64,000 nucleotides of DNA from Galaxea fascicularis (GCA_948470475.1 OX419346.1:18894417-18958416); one strand, 5' to 3'; shown: positions 46,258 through 58,636, counted from the first letter of the stretch. Numbers and translations are program-made. Notes: a model not told the origin generated them from the sequence alone.

Positions 46258-46375
46258 GGAGTTGTACACAATAATTTGCTTTTATCAACGCAGTTGATAA
46301 TGTAAATTAGTCGGCCGTACAGGGACTCTAAAAGCTGACGTTTCGGGCGTTAGCCCTGACCCCTGATTTCAAACC
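46230..46375 (-). ncRNA. Degenerate hammerhead-like core in a Penelope-like element terminus
   Basis: The plus strand reads TCAACGCAGTTGATAATGTA AATT, then AGCTGACGTTTCGGGCGTTA GCCCTGACCCC. Penelope-like terminal repeats of many animals carry a hammerhead motif with a CTGANGA box, a stem II hairpin, then GAAAC and GTC. On the minus strand here GGGCTAACGCCC forms stem II and CGAAACGTC follows correctly (46334-46362). The CTGANGA box is damaged: a few bases are missing between GGTCA and GGGC. It is probably a dead ribozyme. Confidence 0.45.
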
Positions 46376-48897
46376 AGTTTTCTTTACGTTAGTAAAAGTT
46401 TAATTCCCTTGTAGTACTGATACAGGATTCTTAATTCTTACTACTTCCGATTCAGTTTTAGAGCTGAACTAGTCTTATTCGTACGATATTTCTCTGCCAA
46501 TCTCACAGTCTAAAGAGAAGGCAGTCATCTTGGTTTAGGCAGTACCTCGATTTCATGCCCGAGCCTTAATTTCTTGAATGCTCGAAAATTGACGCAATAA
46601 CCACCGCTTGTTTTTGTTTAAAGTAGCATCATTGGTAATACGTTGCCGGGTTGGTTGGTTGTGTTGGCAACTCTGACTCGAAATCTTGTCAGAATTCTAC
46701 TCTTTTAGATTTTGTCGTTGATTGACGCCCACTTAAGCTCAAGCTTATCTGACGATTTTTTAGGGCAGTAGGTCACGTAGTATGGGTTGGTACTGCAATG
46801 CCTTGATAACTCACTGGAGTTGAAAGTGTATGAAACTTTCGGGACGTTTGAGTTTCCTTTAAAATGCAGTTGAGCGTTTATTATGCGGTATCCCATTTAA
46901 CAGCCACAGTCCATGAAAAAATGTCAGTTAATCATTGTTAACAGAATCTCTATTGAACGGCCACTTTAAGCGATCGACAAAGAGTGATTTTGTATCATCG
47001 ACTCCATTGGCAAACCAAATCCCTAGTAAAATAATGGCTTGTCACTGATTTTAGCTTGGATTTTCTTTTAACCAAAGCTATCATTTAATGTCGGAGGCAC
47101 TGTTATAAATCACAATATCTCGTACATGTCGTAGCGTAGTTTACACCTCGAAACGCTCTTGTTTGTCACGTATTGCTTTCTGACCAAATTATATACACAA
47201 AATAGAATCCGCACCCAGCTTATTGTGCCAATTCTCTTTGTTATTTGTACCTCTTCCTAGCGTCTTTCGATCCCCAGGGCTTTTTAGCCACTCTTTTGCT
47301 GCCGCCAAATATCTGTTCGGAAGGACTTCATAGCCTCAGAAATCGAATGCGCCTTGAAACTTGACAAAAACCTACCGTTTTCCTCAATCGACAGTTATTG
47401 CTTACAGTATTTTCACAGGCTCCGAGAGTGACTTAAATTCGATGCGTAAACCGTTTGCAATTTATGTCGACTGACGCACAAAATAAATTTGAATTAAATC
47501 CGTTTGAACTAGAGTCGACGTATAACTTCGGGCTTAAAGTTTATTCCTTTCTGCTTTGACAGTTATTTCAGTCATTTTTTTAGTCCCCAGTGTCACTTCA
47601 TGGGCCTTAATATAAAACAGCTAACGTTATTCTTGAATTCATCCTAGATGAACTCCACTTCCGCCGCACTTCCTCGCCACGAAAGCTTACCTTAATGTCT
47701 ACTAAAATTTTGGTAACCCCTGATTATAAGGAAATAAGTGATATAATACTTTGCAAAGGAAGATCCCAAACTCGTATTGTCTTTTAAGACTGGTTGCGAC
47801 TCCTTGCCTTCGTGTTATTCGTGAAGACATAAAATGTCGAAGTCATCCAGGGGCTACCTTTATCGAGTAGAGATCCCCCAAACACGTGGCTCTCTAGAGG
47901 GTTCTCACAGAAGAAAACGTGTGAACAGGACGAGATTGGCTTTATAGTTTTACCCGGGCGCTGATCAAGAATATAACCGGAAAAAGCGACACTGTTTTAT
48001 TTATGAATCCATCTGACCAAAGAAACCGCCAGAAACGTGGGTGAAGATGATTGCCCCGCCCTTTGGTTGCCGTTAGCATCAAAAAATATTTCTGGACTTC
48101 ACTTCCTTGGCAATGTATAGCTCTATATTTCAGGATCTGCTTGAAATTTGGGAGCCAAGGACGTATAACCGCCTTCCAAAATTAACTTTTATGTTACGAA
48201 CTCTTTTTTGTGTACGAGGCAGATGTTGTAACAGTTTTATGCGAGCAGCTAAATTCCCTTCGTGGTGTTATTTTTTTAAGTGCGTACGAGCATACGTTGT
48301 GTATGGATTTACATAGGCACTTATAGCGTGAATCGCTTACTTATACATTAGGAACTGTAAGTTAATTGTTAAGAAATTAAATCCCTCCTGTTTTATTTCT
48401 TACGTAGATCTTGCTAAGTTTGCGTGCGCCGGATTGAATTGACGTGAGCTGAACAAACTTTTACTTAATTGGGGTCGCATTAGTAGCGTGAGCTGTTAAA
48501 CTGAAGTTGATCGCAGAATAATAATTAATTTTGACTGTTCTGGGATGTCTGTCATTAAGTAATGCCGACCATTAAATCATATTCTGGTTTCTTTTGTGAA
48601 AAAGAAAATGGCAAGATCTATCAATATTTTTCAGATATTTCCTTTTGTTATAATTAGTCCAATTACGCTTGTTGAACAGTTATGAAATATCATGGGAAAC
48701 TTGGCGCCTCGTTGACTGTTGTCTCACAATATCCATGTAAATTCGCGCACGTCCTCGTAAAATAAATGTCAAGTTTCCGCTGTTATACGTTATGCTTACT
48801 GAAACTACGTGGTAAAGAACTCGATGCGAGGAACAATACGCTATTTCTTGACGTAAACTCATTTGCGTGCACGACTTCCGCATAATTGAAAGATCTC

Positions 48898-48912
48898 TCT
48901 CTCTCTCTCTCG
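48898..48912. repeat. CT dinucleotide run
   Basis: Short (TC)n microsatellite with no other signal. Confidence 0.8.
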
Positions 48913-50949
48913 TTTTTAATTATCTTTTTTTCGTGAACTATAAAAAAAAGACTGATCCTTTTTCCTTAATGCATCGCGGTAAGTATTTAGACGGTCTTGC
49001 TTTCATTTGTTAATAGTTCCTGGAGACCCCATTTCGAAATTTGAATACACGGTGATCTTGAACAGTCCGTATAAAGGGGAACGCTATAGGTGAGTGCATA
49101 ACCAAAATCCATCTTCGTATTGCTACCACGCTCATCCCAGAAGAAACACCTTAAATTCTCTCTTACATGAGATGTGATTCATACCTTCCCTTTGTCATGC
49201 GTACTGCTCGAATCAGCACTTTCGACGGTGTTTCGAAAGCACCCTCCCTTTTTGGTGATTAAGCCGAAAAGAGGTGGTAATTTGCAATCCCGCAAACTGG
49301 AGAGGAGATAAATATGGCCCAGCTCTTTACTTGTGTCCCAGGAGCTTCGCGGTTCGTATATGCAACCAGAAGGTTCAACTTCTAATTTGATGCTGACCCT
49401 CCGTTTTCAGTTCTTCCCTTTCTTCTGATCTTAAACCAGATTAACAATGCATCTTTTTCGTTTTATTTCTAAGCATACGACTTTGCATCTTGAATCTTTA
49501 TCGACTATGGTTTGTTGGTTCACTGTGCGACACTCCGTTTCCTTGTAATAGGAAATTTACCGTAATAAAAAAAAAAAGATAATCAGGAACACCAATAAAG
49601 GGTTCCTAAACAAACTTAAAAGGATTAAAGAAACTTTATAAATGGAGAATTCCACATTCATGTTTACCCACTGCAGTTTGCAACGTGCTCATTTCCTCGC
49701 AGACGGAAAAGTTTTGAATCACTAGGTGAGCACAGTTGTAGCAACCCGAATCCACTTCAGTCGAGCATGATTTTTACAAAAACTTTATTTTTTTGTTTCT
49801 TGAAGCTTCAGTTAGTATTTACCTTTTGAAAGGCAAAACCGCCAACCACTGGCGCACGAAGCGGTTTGTGGGAAGTGAACTCTTGGCCTCCTTTAAGACT
49901 TAATTGCCATGGCAACGTTACAGGCAAAAAAAGAAAACAGAAAGAAAGAGACACCTTAACAGTATGTTAAAAAACAAATGATGATGGAAAGGCTGCTTAA
50001 GAAGTTATTTCTAAAATCGTCATGAAGGAGCCCGAATACTATCTAATTTCCGGTTTTCTTCCGAGGGTTGACAACATAGTCAAGGACACAAGCGGAAATT
50101 ACAGTCCGATAGCTTGTAAATTTGACCGATTTTGTTCCGCAAAATGCACCGTGATCATGAACTTAATGAAAAGCCAGACTACTGAACGGATTTCATGCTC
50201 AGCTTTAAAGCTTAAATCCATATTTAAATCCATAATAGATTGTATGGTCTTGCCACTTTAAAACACAGTATCTCATTTACATATATGCATGATATGGATT
50301 AATTTTATTCAGACGTCTTACCTATTTCGCACAGTTTTCGTTATTATATTGAGTTTTTGATTTGCTTTGCTATTAAAGAAAGCATTTTTAACAATTTTAT
50401 CATTTTAATTTTGGGAAGTATTTTTTTCACCTTTCAAAACTCTGATAGGTGCGGGAAATTGGGTAAAATAAACTGGGAAACTCGGAATTCTGGGAAAAAA
50501 AATTTCTACTTCTTCAGCCGAAAATGCAAGTTACGGGCAGTTGACTTAAGCCGTTAATGGGCTTGCAAAAACGATAACCATCTTACTTTAAAAACCAACT
50601 TGAAAGCAAATATCACGGTTCGACCATTGTACATTATATCGTCGAATTTCCAACCAGCATTAGACGTTCCGCCAAAGGAAAGTGCTAATCACAAGTATTA
50701 CGACCAGGTAATTTTTAGTTTTATTTCACTGTTTTAGCATTTCGACCTTGATCAAGCCAGAATTCGCTTTCTGGATTTATCTTAGTTGGGAGAAAATTCC
50801 AGAACATTTCCAATTCCATGAATGTATGGGGCACGTTCAGTTGGTTGTGTTTCGAAGCGACGCAAACAAAAGCTAGTTCTCTCGTCGATCCAAAAATTCG
50901 TTTTTCTACTTTGCGTTCTTTTCCCCTTAATTTTCCATGTGAACATATC

Positions 50950-51312
50950 ATCGCTTTTTAGTATGTCGGAACAGGCTTTTTGTGGGGTTCGAAATCGAAA
51001 AATGAGCTATCGAGAAAATTTTACGTTATAAGAAACGATTCGCCGCTCATTCGTAACCTTCATTTCCGTTTTTAGACCTTTGCATTGAAAAACAAAAGCC
51101 GGAAACAAAAATTTAAAATCGAGTCGTAGCGATGATTTTTATTATTCGGAACAGGCTTTTTGTGGGCTTCGAAATCGAAAACTTAACTATCGAGAAAATT
51201 CTATTTGATAACAAACGTTTGGTCGCCTATTCTTAAACTCAATTTCCGCTTTTAGGCGTTTGTACTGAAAAACAAAAGCCAGAAACAAAAATTGATAAAT
51301 GGTTTCATAGCG
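50950..51312. repeat. Tandem duplication, period 180 bases
   Basis: CGGAACAGGCTTTTTGTGGG, TTCGAAATCGAAAA and GAAAAACAAAAGCC.GAAACA recur exactly 180 bases apart, about 80-85% alike by eye. No coding frame is preserved. Confidence 0.8.
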
Positions 51313-53128
51313 ATAACACCATTAACAAACCCGTGTGTGCAAAACTTTACACATATTATAAGCAATATATTTATACATGGGCTTCAATTTAATGAAAGTT
51401 ATTTTTAAAATATTGCATGGAAATCGGTTACATTGTGGACTTCATTCCAAGTTGTCATTTCTTCAATATTTTAATACTTAAGTACTTTCACCATTTGCAA
51501 CCTCCCCTACAAATCGAGAGCTTTTATGGGATATGATTTACATAATTTTCTTGTCTATGGTATTAACGGTAAATGGACAGGAAAGAGTAGGATCAGACTG
51601 AAAATGGCATAAAAGGGTCGGTCGCAGACAGCAGTTAACAACTGAATAATTTATTCAGTCGGTTTATGTACGTCAGCAGCAAAGACTTCAAAAAGAGCCG
51701 ATTTTCGGTGTCTTGTTTCAGTGTTCGCAAGCCTTAATCTTGAGCTCTGGCTGTGAAAATTAACGCGTTGCTTCACTGTTTTTTTGTTTTTTTTATCATT
51801 ATTATTAAAAAAAGATTGGGTGGTGTCCGGCTTTAGCGGCCTCCAAATTATGCTCTAGAAAGCGAGTAATTAAGTTTCCTTTTCGTGGATTAAGTTTCGG
51901 ATTTTTTATTTAAGATCAAAGTATTCACGGAAAATGGACGGCCAAATTCAGACAAGAAAGGAACTGACGCTTTCATTAATGTTTTTGCTTTGGTAATGTG
52001 GGCCTTGGTCTGTTTTTTTTTTTTCCTGTAGATAAGCCGTGATAATTTTGTATCGACGCGAAGGTAAGTGAATAATGTTACTCTGTTTCTCGCTTTATCG
52101 TAATGCCATTAAACTGAATACCTTTTTGTATTCGTCTTCCTATCCGCTGTAATGGGGAGCTTAAAGCAACGAAGATGGCAACGGCAAGGGAACGCCTCGA
52201 CAAAACAATAGGTTAAATGAGCACAAACAATCGCTCTGTACGTGGGAGTTAATCACATTTTGGTACATTTCTTTGCCGTTCTCTGCAAGACAACAACGTC
52301 AAATGACCAAATTTTAGGTATTTTCGAGAACGTGAGCGCATGAAGGCAAGTTTTTCTTTCGTTTTCTTTGCTTTAACACCGTTCACAGTAATTTAGACCC
52401 TGGACAGCAGGCCAACATTTTTCATGTTAAACAATCGCCAAAAAGTTACGAAAACGAGAAGTTGTATTTTGAAATGACGTTTTCGTTGCTGTCGCCGTCA
52501 TCGTTGCTTAAGCTTCCTACATTTAGCCACAACTACTGAGAGACCAATACAGTTTAGAATTGAAAACCTTAAAGAAAGTTAAACACCTTCAAGCTCGGTT
52601 AAGACTCTTCGTCTACCCTTCCTTTCTGCCAATTAAATGTTTCCACAAGCCAGCTGCCCCAATCTTGCTATGGCCCCACTGAATTTTAGTTTAAAGTAGA
52701 GTTTGAGCAACGACGATGACAACGAAAACGAGAGCGCCAATATCAAAACTTAACTGAAGTTTCAGTTGGCGAAAGCCATATCTCCTCTGGTGTATATTTT
52801 AGTACAATTCTCAGTTGCCGTCCGTTTGCTATTGATGATGTTGTTGTTTTCATTTCTTGTTTTTTCATACAATACAAAGTGAAACATAAGTTTGGCCAAA
52901 GCCAGAGGCTTAAATGGCTTTTGGTCAGAGACAAAGACTATTTTACAAAGAACAGTAGACTAAGCTAAGCACTTAAATAAAAAATATAGGTACTTGTAGA
53001 CTAATAGAAATGCAGAACTAATGACAATAACCCACGGTATACGGCTGATAGTTTTCTCATTCTTATTGCGATGAACGGCTGGTAAAACAGCGCATTCTCA
53101 ATAAATTATTTGCATTACAGAGATCAAG

Positions 53129-54118
53129 ATGTCCAATAACACATCACTTACTCAACAAGAGCACTTCTACGTTAAGAAAGTCGATTTCCAAGCAATCGCT
53201 GAACTTATTTCTGTAGCACTGCTTATCATCATCGTAAACTTCTTTGTCCTTGTTTTGTTTGCAAAACGAAGACGGCTTCGGAAGCCGCCAAATTATGTTC
53301 TCTTCAGCTTGGCAATTTGTGACTTTGTGAATGGAGCCATGAACATTCCCCTGTTTATCATCGTTGGATTCACACCGGTTGTAAAATCTCCCGAACTGCG
53401 ATTATATTTACATGTTCTGGTGGGCGTTGTGAATAATGTAACAGCCATATCAACATGCTATCACATTCTCTTCGCCACAACGGAGAAATACTTGTCTATT
53501 ATCTGGCCACTGAAGCATCGACGCATGAGCAGAAAGACAGTTTTAACGGTGTTGGCAATTATTTGGGTGGTGTCTGGCATTGTAGGTTTCTTCCCCTTCG
53601 TTTGGGTCAACGTCGAAGACAGACACACCAGAACAAATTTTCGAGTTGGACATGTTATATTTTGCCTCGTCGCCGTTTTCTTGGTGCCTTATTCTTTCAT
53701 GGTCTACGAGTTTGTGGTTATTTTCAAATGGATTTCTACTCAAGGAAAAACTAAAACCAAACGTCTTTCCGAAGTTGATACAAGTCGACAAGCTGTCCTC
53801 GAGAAGAGGTGCTTGCTGCTTTTCGTTTCCATGGCAACAGTATACCTGGTCTGTTGGTTGCCATGGTTTATTTTGATGCTGCTGTATAAGGTTTTGACCG
53901 ATAGGAGTCGTTTACCAATTCCATCGCACGTGTTTGTACTCGTGAGGTACGCTACTTCTATCATCAATCCTATTCTGTATACTTTCTTCAGGCGAGACTT
54001 TAAGAGGGCGTTCAAGTCAGTAATCTGCCGGAGGCGGAACTATTGTGGCAATTGGTTCGCTAAAGCAAGAAAAAGCAGCGGACACGGGGCTGACGGTGTG
54101 GCTGAAGATGACGTATAA
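53129..54118 (+). CDS. Class A (rhodopsin-like) G protein-coupled receptor 2, intronless coding exon
   Basis: Single coding exon of 329 residues, ATG 53129-53131 to TAA 54116-54118. A TTGCATTACAG acceptor ends 8 bases before the ATG, so a 5'-untranslated exon is likely upstream. It is a close paralog of the receptor at 37345-38346 along its full length. Landmarks: glycosylation sites at N3/N4, N37 in TM1, D65 (LAICD), EKY 119-121 in place of DRY, FLVPY in TM5, CWLPW 242-246, NPILY 280-284, and C300 with a basic tail. As in the paralog, the TM3 and loop-2 cysteines are missing. The C-terminal tails differ most (acidic VAEDDV end here). The ligand is unknown. A TIR element sits 31 bp after the stop, probably in the 3' untranslated region. 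Confidence 0.94.
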   Translation: MSNNTSLTQQEHFYVKKVDFQAIAELISVALLIIIVNFFVLVLFAKRRRLRKPPNYVLFSLAICDFVNGAMNIPLFIIVGFTPVVKSPELRLYLHVLVGVVNNVTAISTCYHILFATTEKYLSIIWPLKHRRMSRKTVLTVLAIIWVVSGIVGFFPFVWVNVEDRHTRTNFRVGHVIFCLVAVFLVPYSFMVYEFVVIFKWISTQGKTKTKRLSEVDTSRQAVLEKRCLLLFVSMATVYLVCWLPWFILMLLYKVLTDRSRLPIPSHVFVLVRYATSIINPILYTFFRRDFKRAFKSVICRRRNYCGNWFAKARKSSGHGADGVAEDDV

Positions 54119-54148
54119 ACTTTTGGCTTGTTGGTTTGCCTTTGTGTT

Positions 54149-54310
54149 GATCGTTTTCACTCACGTGACCAGTGGCCATATGATGAATGAAACAAAAGAA
54201 AGTATTAATATAAAAATTCCCAGAGGGTTAGCCTGGTACACTAATATGGCCGCCATTCCTTTGTTTCGGTACACCAACATGGCCGCTGTGACGTCATGTG
54301 AAAACGATCT
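54149..54310. mobile_element. GAGCGTTTTCAC-family TIR element after receptor 2
   Basis: Ends GATCGTTTTCACTCACGTGA CC and TGACGTCATGTGAAAACGATC are inverted. Inner GGCCATATGATG, AATATGGCCGCC and CCAACATGGCCGC blocks are typical of the family. It probably sits in the 3'-untranslated region of receptor 2; an AATAAA follows at 54411. Confidence 0.8.
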
Positions 54311-54777
54311 TAAAATTGCTCAGTTCTGATTGGTCGAGAGCACTACAATTTCAAAATCTCTTATTGAACTCCTATTATGTTTCTATGGCATCGGCATGCG
54401 AGCTAAGTCAAATAAAACCCATATATTACCCGGTAATCATGAATTGTACCGGTTGTTCTTTAATCAAGAAACAGGTTTGAGCGGTGAGCTTTGCCCCAAC
54501 TTTCTGACTCCTCCTTTTATGTTAAAGTCCAGAAAGATCTCACTTCCACAAACCGAAAAAATTTCATGTTTAGTTGTTACCCAGAATCCACAAACTTTAT
54601 TCGAAAAATAACAACCCAGGTTGTCCTATCGTCTCTGCCTGCAGGGGATAGGATTGTGGCGCCTATCGCCAAATCAGTTAATACGCACTCGAAATTTTCC
54701 GCGAAGAACTTATTTTCACTGTGGACATTACTTATCTATACAACGTCATTTCTGACAGTGACGAGTTCAAACTCTGT

Positions 54778-54952
54778 TGAAGTCCCGAATTTTTTTTAGG
54801 CTTCTTTACGCAATTGCTTAAATTGCGTTCACAGGAACATATAAACCCACAATTGACCTGCTTTCAAATGCCAGCGGCTTCATAGCTCAGTTGGTTAGAG
54901 CATCGCTCTGGCGATCGCGAGGCCACGGGTTCAAACCCCTGTACCCGGTTGT
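54778..54952 (+). repeat. SINE units, second family (body then tRNA-like head)
   Basis: TTGAAGTCCCGAATTTTTTT TAGGCTTC is followed by GGAACATATAAACCCACAAT TGACCTGC and a well-kept tRNA-like head GGCTTCATAGCTCAGTTGGT TAGAGCATCGC with B box GGGTTCAAACCCC. The acceptor arms do not pair, so it is a SINE rather than a tRNA gene. Confidence 0.7.
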
Positions 54953-55104
54953 TCACCCTCCCTTTTCACCTTCCTAATCAAGCAGTAAAAACTATTATTC
55001 TAAATGCCTTTCAAGTTACACTAGAATGATACTGAGACTGGCATAATCTTCTTTCCACCACCACTTATACTCAATCAAATGGGAGAGAACCGTTCTGTTT
55101 AAGA

Positions 55105-55262
55105 AGTGCGCAAATGTTATTCATTGCATAACCTGTACGTTTTGCAAAAAGGTCATACATTGGCGAAACAGGAATACGACTATAGCCAGACAACCCATTC
55201 CGTGAACACCTTCGCGATGTGGAGAAAGTTGACAAGAACGCATCCAAACCAGTCGCCCCTTC
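55105..55262 (+). pseudogene. Penelope-like element GIY-YIG domain relic
   Basis: Reading with frame changes: ANVIHCITCTFCKK, then a damaged Y-I-G-E-T-G-like site (CATTGGCGAAACAGGAA), then PFREHLRDVEKVDKNASKPV. The order NVIYCITC...YIGETG...REHLRDV is that of the GIY-YIG endonuclease at the C-terminus of Penelope-like elements. Confidence 0.7.
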
Positions 55263-56361
55263 CAAAAAACACATTTCCCTTTTTTTTTAAAAATATATTT
55301 GTATATATAGACCTACCTGGATCCAAAGAGATGCATATCGAAAATTGTAGCATTTTGACCGGTCCGGGAATCAGGCAGAAGTGCGACATGTTTAATTCCG
55401 ACGGGCCCGTCAAACACACCCAGGCAACAGACAGGAGAAAAAGAGAAGGAAAAGAGAAAAAAGCAACATTTGCACTCCTATTCTTTATATTGGCTACTTT
55501 GGAGAGTGCGCTTAGCGTTCCAGTTCCTGTTGCGAAAGAAGCAAAGTCTGTAGTGAAACTGCGTAACTGCAAAATAGTAAGGAATTCCAAGATCTGATCT
55601 TAATTCTACAGATTACATAGATCTTAGCTGACTTAAACATTACTTTCATGCTTAAAGATTTTATTTAGCTGGCTTTTAAAAATCGGTTCACGCTTTGAAT
55701 AAAAATCATCTCAATACGGGCATGCGACAAAGAAGCCTTTGCCCACTATTCACAGAATGCTGCAAAAAATGAATTTGAATTGCAAATACGCGAAAAATTA
55801 ATATTCAATTCTTGTGTTTTTGCTCTCACTTTCGCTGAAAGCCAAGAACGACAAGCGAAAGCTGCGCTAACCGTCTTCTGTAAGTCTTTTCGCTCAAAGA
55901 GAATCACATGTTTAAGTCTTAAACTGGACATGGTTCGCGGCTGACTCTACGAATGATGGCTTGTGTGGCAAGGATGGGACTACAACTTTGCCCTGAGGAG
56001 CTAGTGATGATTTCAACACGTAGTTGCACTGAAGTAGAACTTCATTTCGCTTCATGGTATCTTTCCTTCACGAGAGGTAACTAAAACTGTTGAAATATAT
56101 TTGCTCATGTGGTATTTGGAAGTTCACGGTTCACACTGACTTTTTAAAACAATCAGTTCTCTAGGAGAGCTTAAGGATATGAGCTCATTTTTTGTCAATA
56201 AGGCGCAAAGTAAATGGCAGTTTGGCCACAATCATCCCATATTTAACGGGCGCAAGTAGAATAAAACCATTCATTGAAAACAACCAAGAAATAGTACTTG
56301 ATTTTATTGATTTCTTTTCCTAAACAAACCAGTAAAGATTCAGTCCATGGCCGGTGTCGGC

Positions 56362-56491
56362 AAGATTTCCGCAGAGGTCCCTACATTAATTATGCATGTA
56401 TTTTGTGACTCAAACTCAATTCGTTTTTGGAACAGGGTTAGTATGACAGTGATGCATGTATAATTAATGTAGGGACCTCTGCGGAAATCTT
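56362..56491. repeat. Inverted repeat with 38-base arms
   Basis: AAGATTTCCGCAGAGGTCCC TACATTAATTATGCATGTA pairs with the right arm, with about 50 bases between. It is probably a MITE. Confidence 0.8.
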
Positions 56492-57439
56492 TCCCACCAA
56501 ATACCGGTTTAGTTTATCTTTAGGCTTGGCATGCCATACAAAATCTGTATCCACCACTAGACAATAGGGGTGAAATACTGTGAGGGGTGGAGGTGGGAGT
56601 ACCTTTCATCTCTTAAGGCGGGGATACACCCGAAAGCCGTTTTTACACCGCTTAAAATCGGTTTGATGGAAATATCTCGTTCGCGTTTCAAGCAATACAA
56701 AAACCCTATGCTCAAAACACAAATCAATGTTTTGGGGTGTTTTGGAAATTTTTGGGTGATTTTTAGGTATATTTGGGAGAAGATAGTTTTTCTCAAAAGA
56801 GTAGTAAAATTTGGAGAAATAAGGAATAGTTCGGATTTAATGTAGTTTAAAAATTAGGATTTGAAGTTAAAAATTGATATATGGACACCCAAACAGTCCC
56901 CTATCAACCTGGTGTGCTCTTGGGTTGGCGCAACTGTCTGTTGGTGTTCCGAAAATAATTTTCCTTAGTCTATCCCTTCTTTAAACGTCTTAAAGAGCCA
57001 TTCAGATTCAGGTGTACCCCAACCTAAAGCCCCTGGCCGAATTTATGGTTCCCGTGTGATGCCATCGAAATTCTAGAATAACAAATAAGGGTATAATGTT
57101 GAAAAAATATTTGAGGAAAGTTGCTTGCAGTTAGTATGATCTGCTTTATTACATCTACAAACTTTTGGACACCAATATAGACTGGCTAGGTCTTGTAATT
57201 TTCAGATGGTTATTTTCACCATAACTGTGTTCTGTGAAGTTCAATATAAGAAGAAATGGTTGCCTCATCGTTACTCGTTATTAATTTTTATCTCCATTGA
57301 AATCCTATGTCCACACAACCCCATAGCCCCATAGCTATAGTCTTGAGCTGGTAGTTTATATTGATTTCGGAGTCTCAACAGATGCATTAATTACTGTGAA
57401 TTGGTGTGTATGTCGTGTAAGACGTGTTGGACTGTCGCA

Positions 57440-57790
57440 TGGCTGTGTAAAAGGTGGCATAAAAACACTAGCGCAACAGCCCATACTAACACTGAGAAAC
57501 ACTAGCGCGAGAGTGAGAGAAACACTAGCACAGCCCATCGAAACACTAACAAACACTACCGGAAGAGTCCATGAAAACCTTAAGAAACTCTGACTAGCGC
57601 AAGAGTCCATGAAAACCTTAAGAAACTCTGACTAGCGCAAGAGTCCATCCAAACACTAAAACCCTAACGTAAAACTGAGTCCATGCAAACATTGAGACAC
57701 ACTACTGCAACAGTCCATACAAACACTGAGAAACACTAACATAAGAGTCCATACAAATACTAAGAAAACCTAATGCAAAAGTCTGAGAAA
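57440..57790. repeat. Minisatellite with AGTCCAT units
   Basis: Units containing GAGTCCATRMAAAC and AAACACTA recur; two adjacent units are identical over 38 bases (57563-57600 and 57601-57638). Others are diverged. Spacing is irregular. Confidence 0.75.
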
Positions 57791-57958
57791 CACCTTCAGA
57801 CGTTCCCAATTCCTGACCGTACAATGGAAGGCAGAGTTGTTAACAGCGTTTTGTCGGCAGTCAGTATTTATAAATCTCGTCCAATTTAGACCTGATTTTC
57901 CTTTGAACCTAGTTATGCAAAGCACGGTCAACAAAAGCTTGGATTCGTACTTTATATA

Positions 57959-58636
57959 CCGTAAACTGCCTCTTGTAAGCCCATCCGCTTATAAGCCCCT
58001 CCCCCCCCCCCCCCCCCGGGTTATAGGCCCACCTACATGCAAACAAAAAAATACATCCGATTATTAGCCCCCTTCCAGTTTTTCTTGTTGTATTCATATT
58101 AAGCACTCCCAGTAAACACTATTACTTAATTAATGGAAAAGATTACGGAGCAATAACTTTGCTACCATTTTATTATTAATAATCTTTATATCTTTATTTC
58201 AACATTTCGCGAAATTCTTTGAAGTAACTGTTCATTGTTCTCCTGTAATGTTACAGTGGGATTCATTTACAACTTCGTTTCAAAGTTCACTGTGAACTAG
58301 ACATTAAAACTTTAACTAATGACAGCGGGGATGAGCTCTGAACTTCCGTTTTGTTGGGCTCCGGTTACGTTCGTGTTCTTACAGTTTTGATTTTGTTTTG
58401 AAATTTAACTGAATTCGATTTATTGCTGCCTTTTTAGGCTTCAATTGTAAGAGTAATAATTTTAAATCATACGTCGATCAAAAGTGCTGTTGCTCATTTC
58501 GAAACGTTTTTTTTTTCGTCCGCTTATAAGCCCATCCGGATATAAGCCCCCCACCCCCCCCCCCCGCGTTTATAAGCCCACCCAAAACCCCTTACGAACT
58601 TGTATAAGCCCAGGGCTTATAAGCGGCAGTTTACGG
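57959..58636. mobile_element. 678-base TIR element with CCGTAAACTGCC ends, TA-flanked
   Basis: CCGTAAACTGCC and GGCAGTTTACGG lie between TA pairs at 57957-57958 and 58637-58638. Sub-terminal TTATAAGCCC units repeat in both orientations next to long poly-C tracts. No coding capacity. Confidence 0.8.

Larger units (their letters stand above)
38347..53128. other. 14.8 kb intergenic space between the two receptors
   Basis: No convincing coding exon on either strand: short open stretches lack domain similarity, splice-site logic or repeat-free composition. Recognised contents are a SINE body (41006-41133), a TTAA-flanked MITE (45422-45661), a Penelope-like terminal fragment (46230-46375) and a 180-base tandem duplication (50950-51312). 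The last part should hold the promoter and 5'-untranslated exon of receptor 2. Confidence 0.5.

Noticed and set aside
54879..54952. Possible tRNA gene with good A and B boxes
   Set aside because: The acceptor stem does not pair and the flanks match the other SINE copies; treated as a SINE head.
55106..55597. 163-codon plus-strand frame and overlapping minus-strand frame
   Set aside because: The beginning overlaps a Penelope GIY-YIG relic in a different frame; the rest has no recognisable domain.
57440..57790. CRISPR-like regular repeats
   Set aside because: Eukaryotic context, no unique spacers, irregular unit length; a minisatellite.
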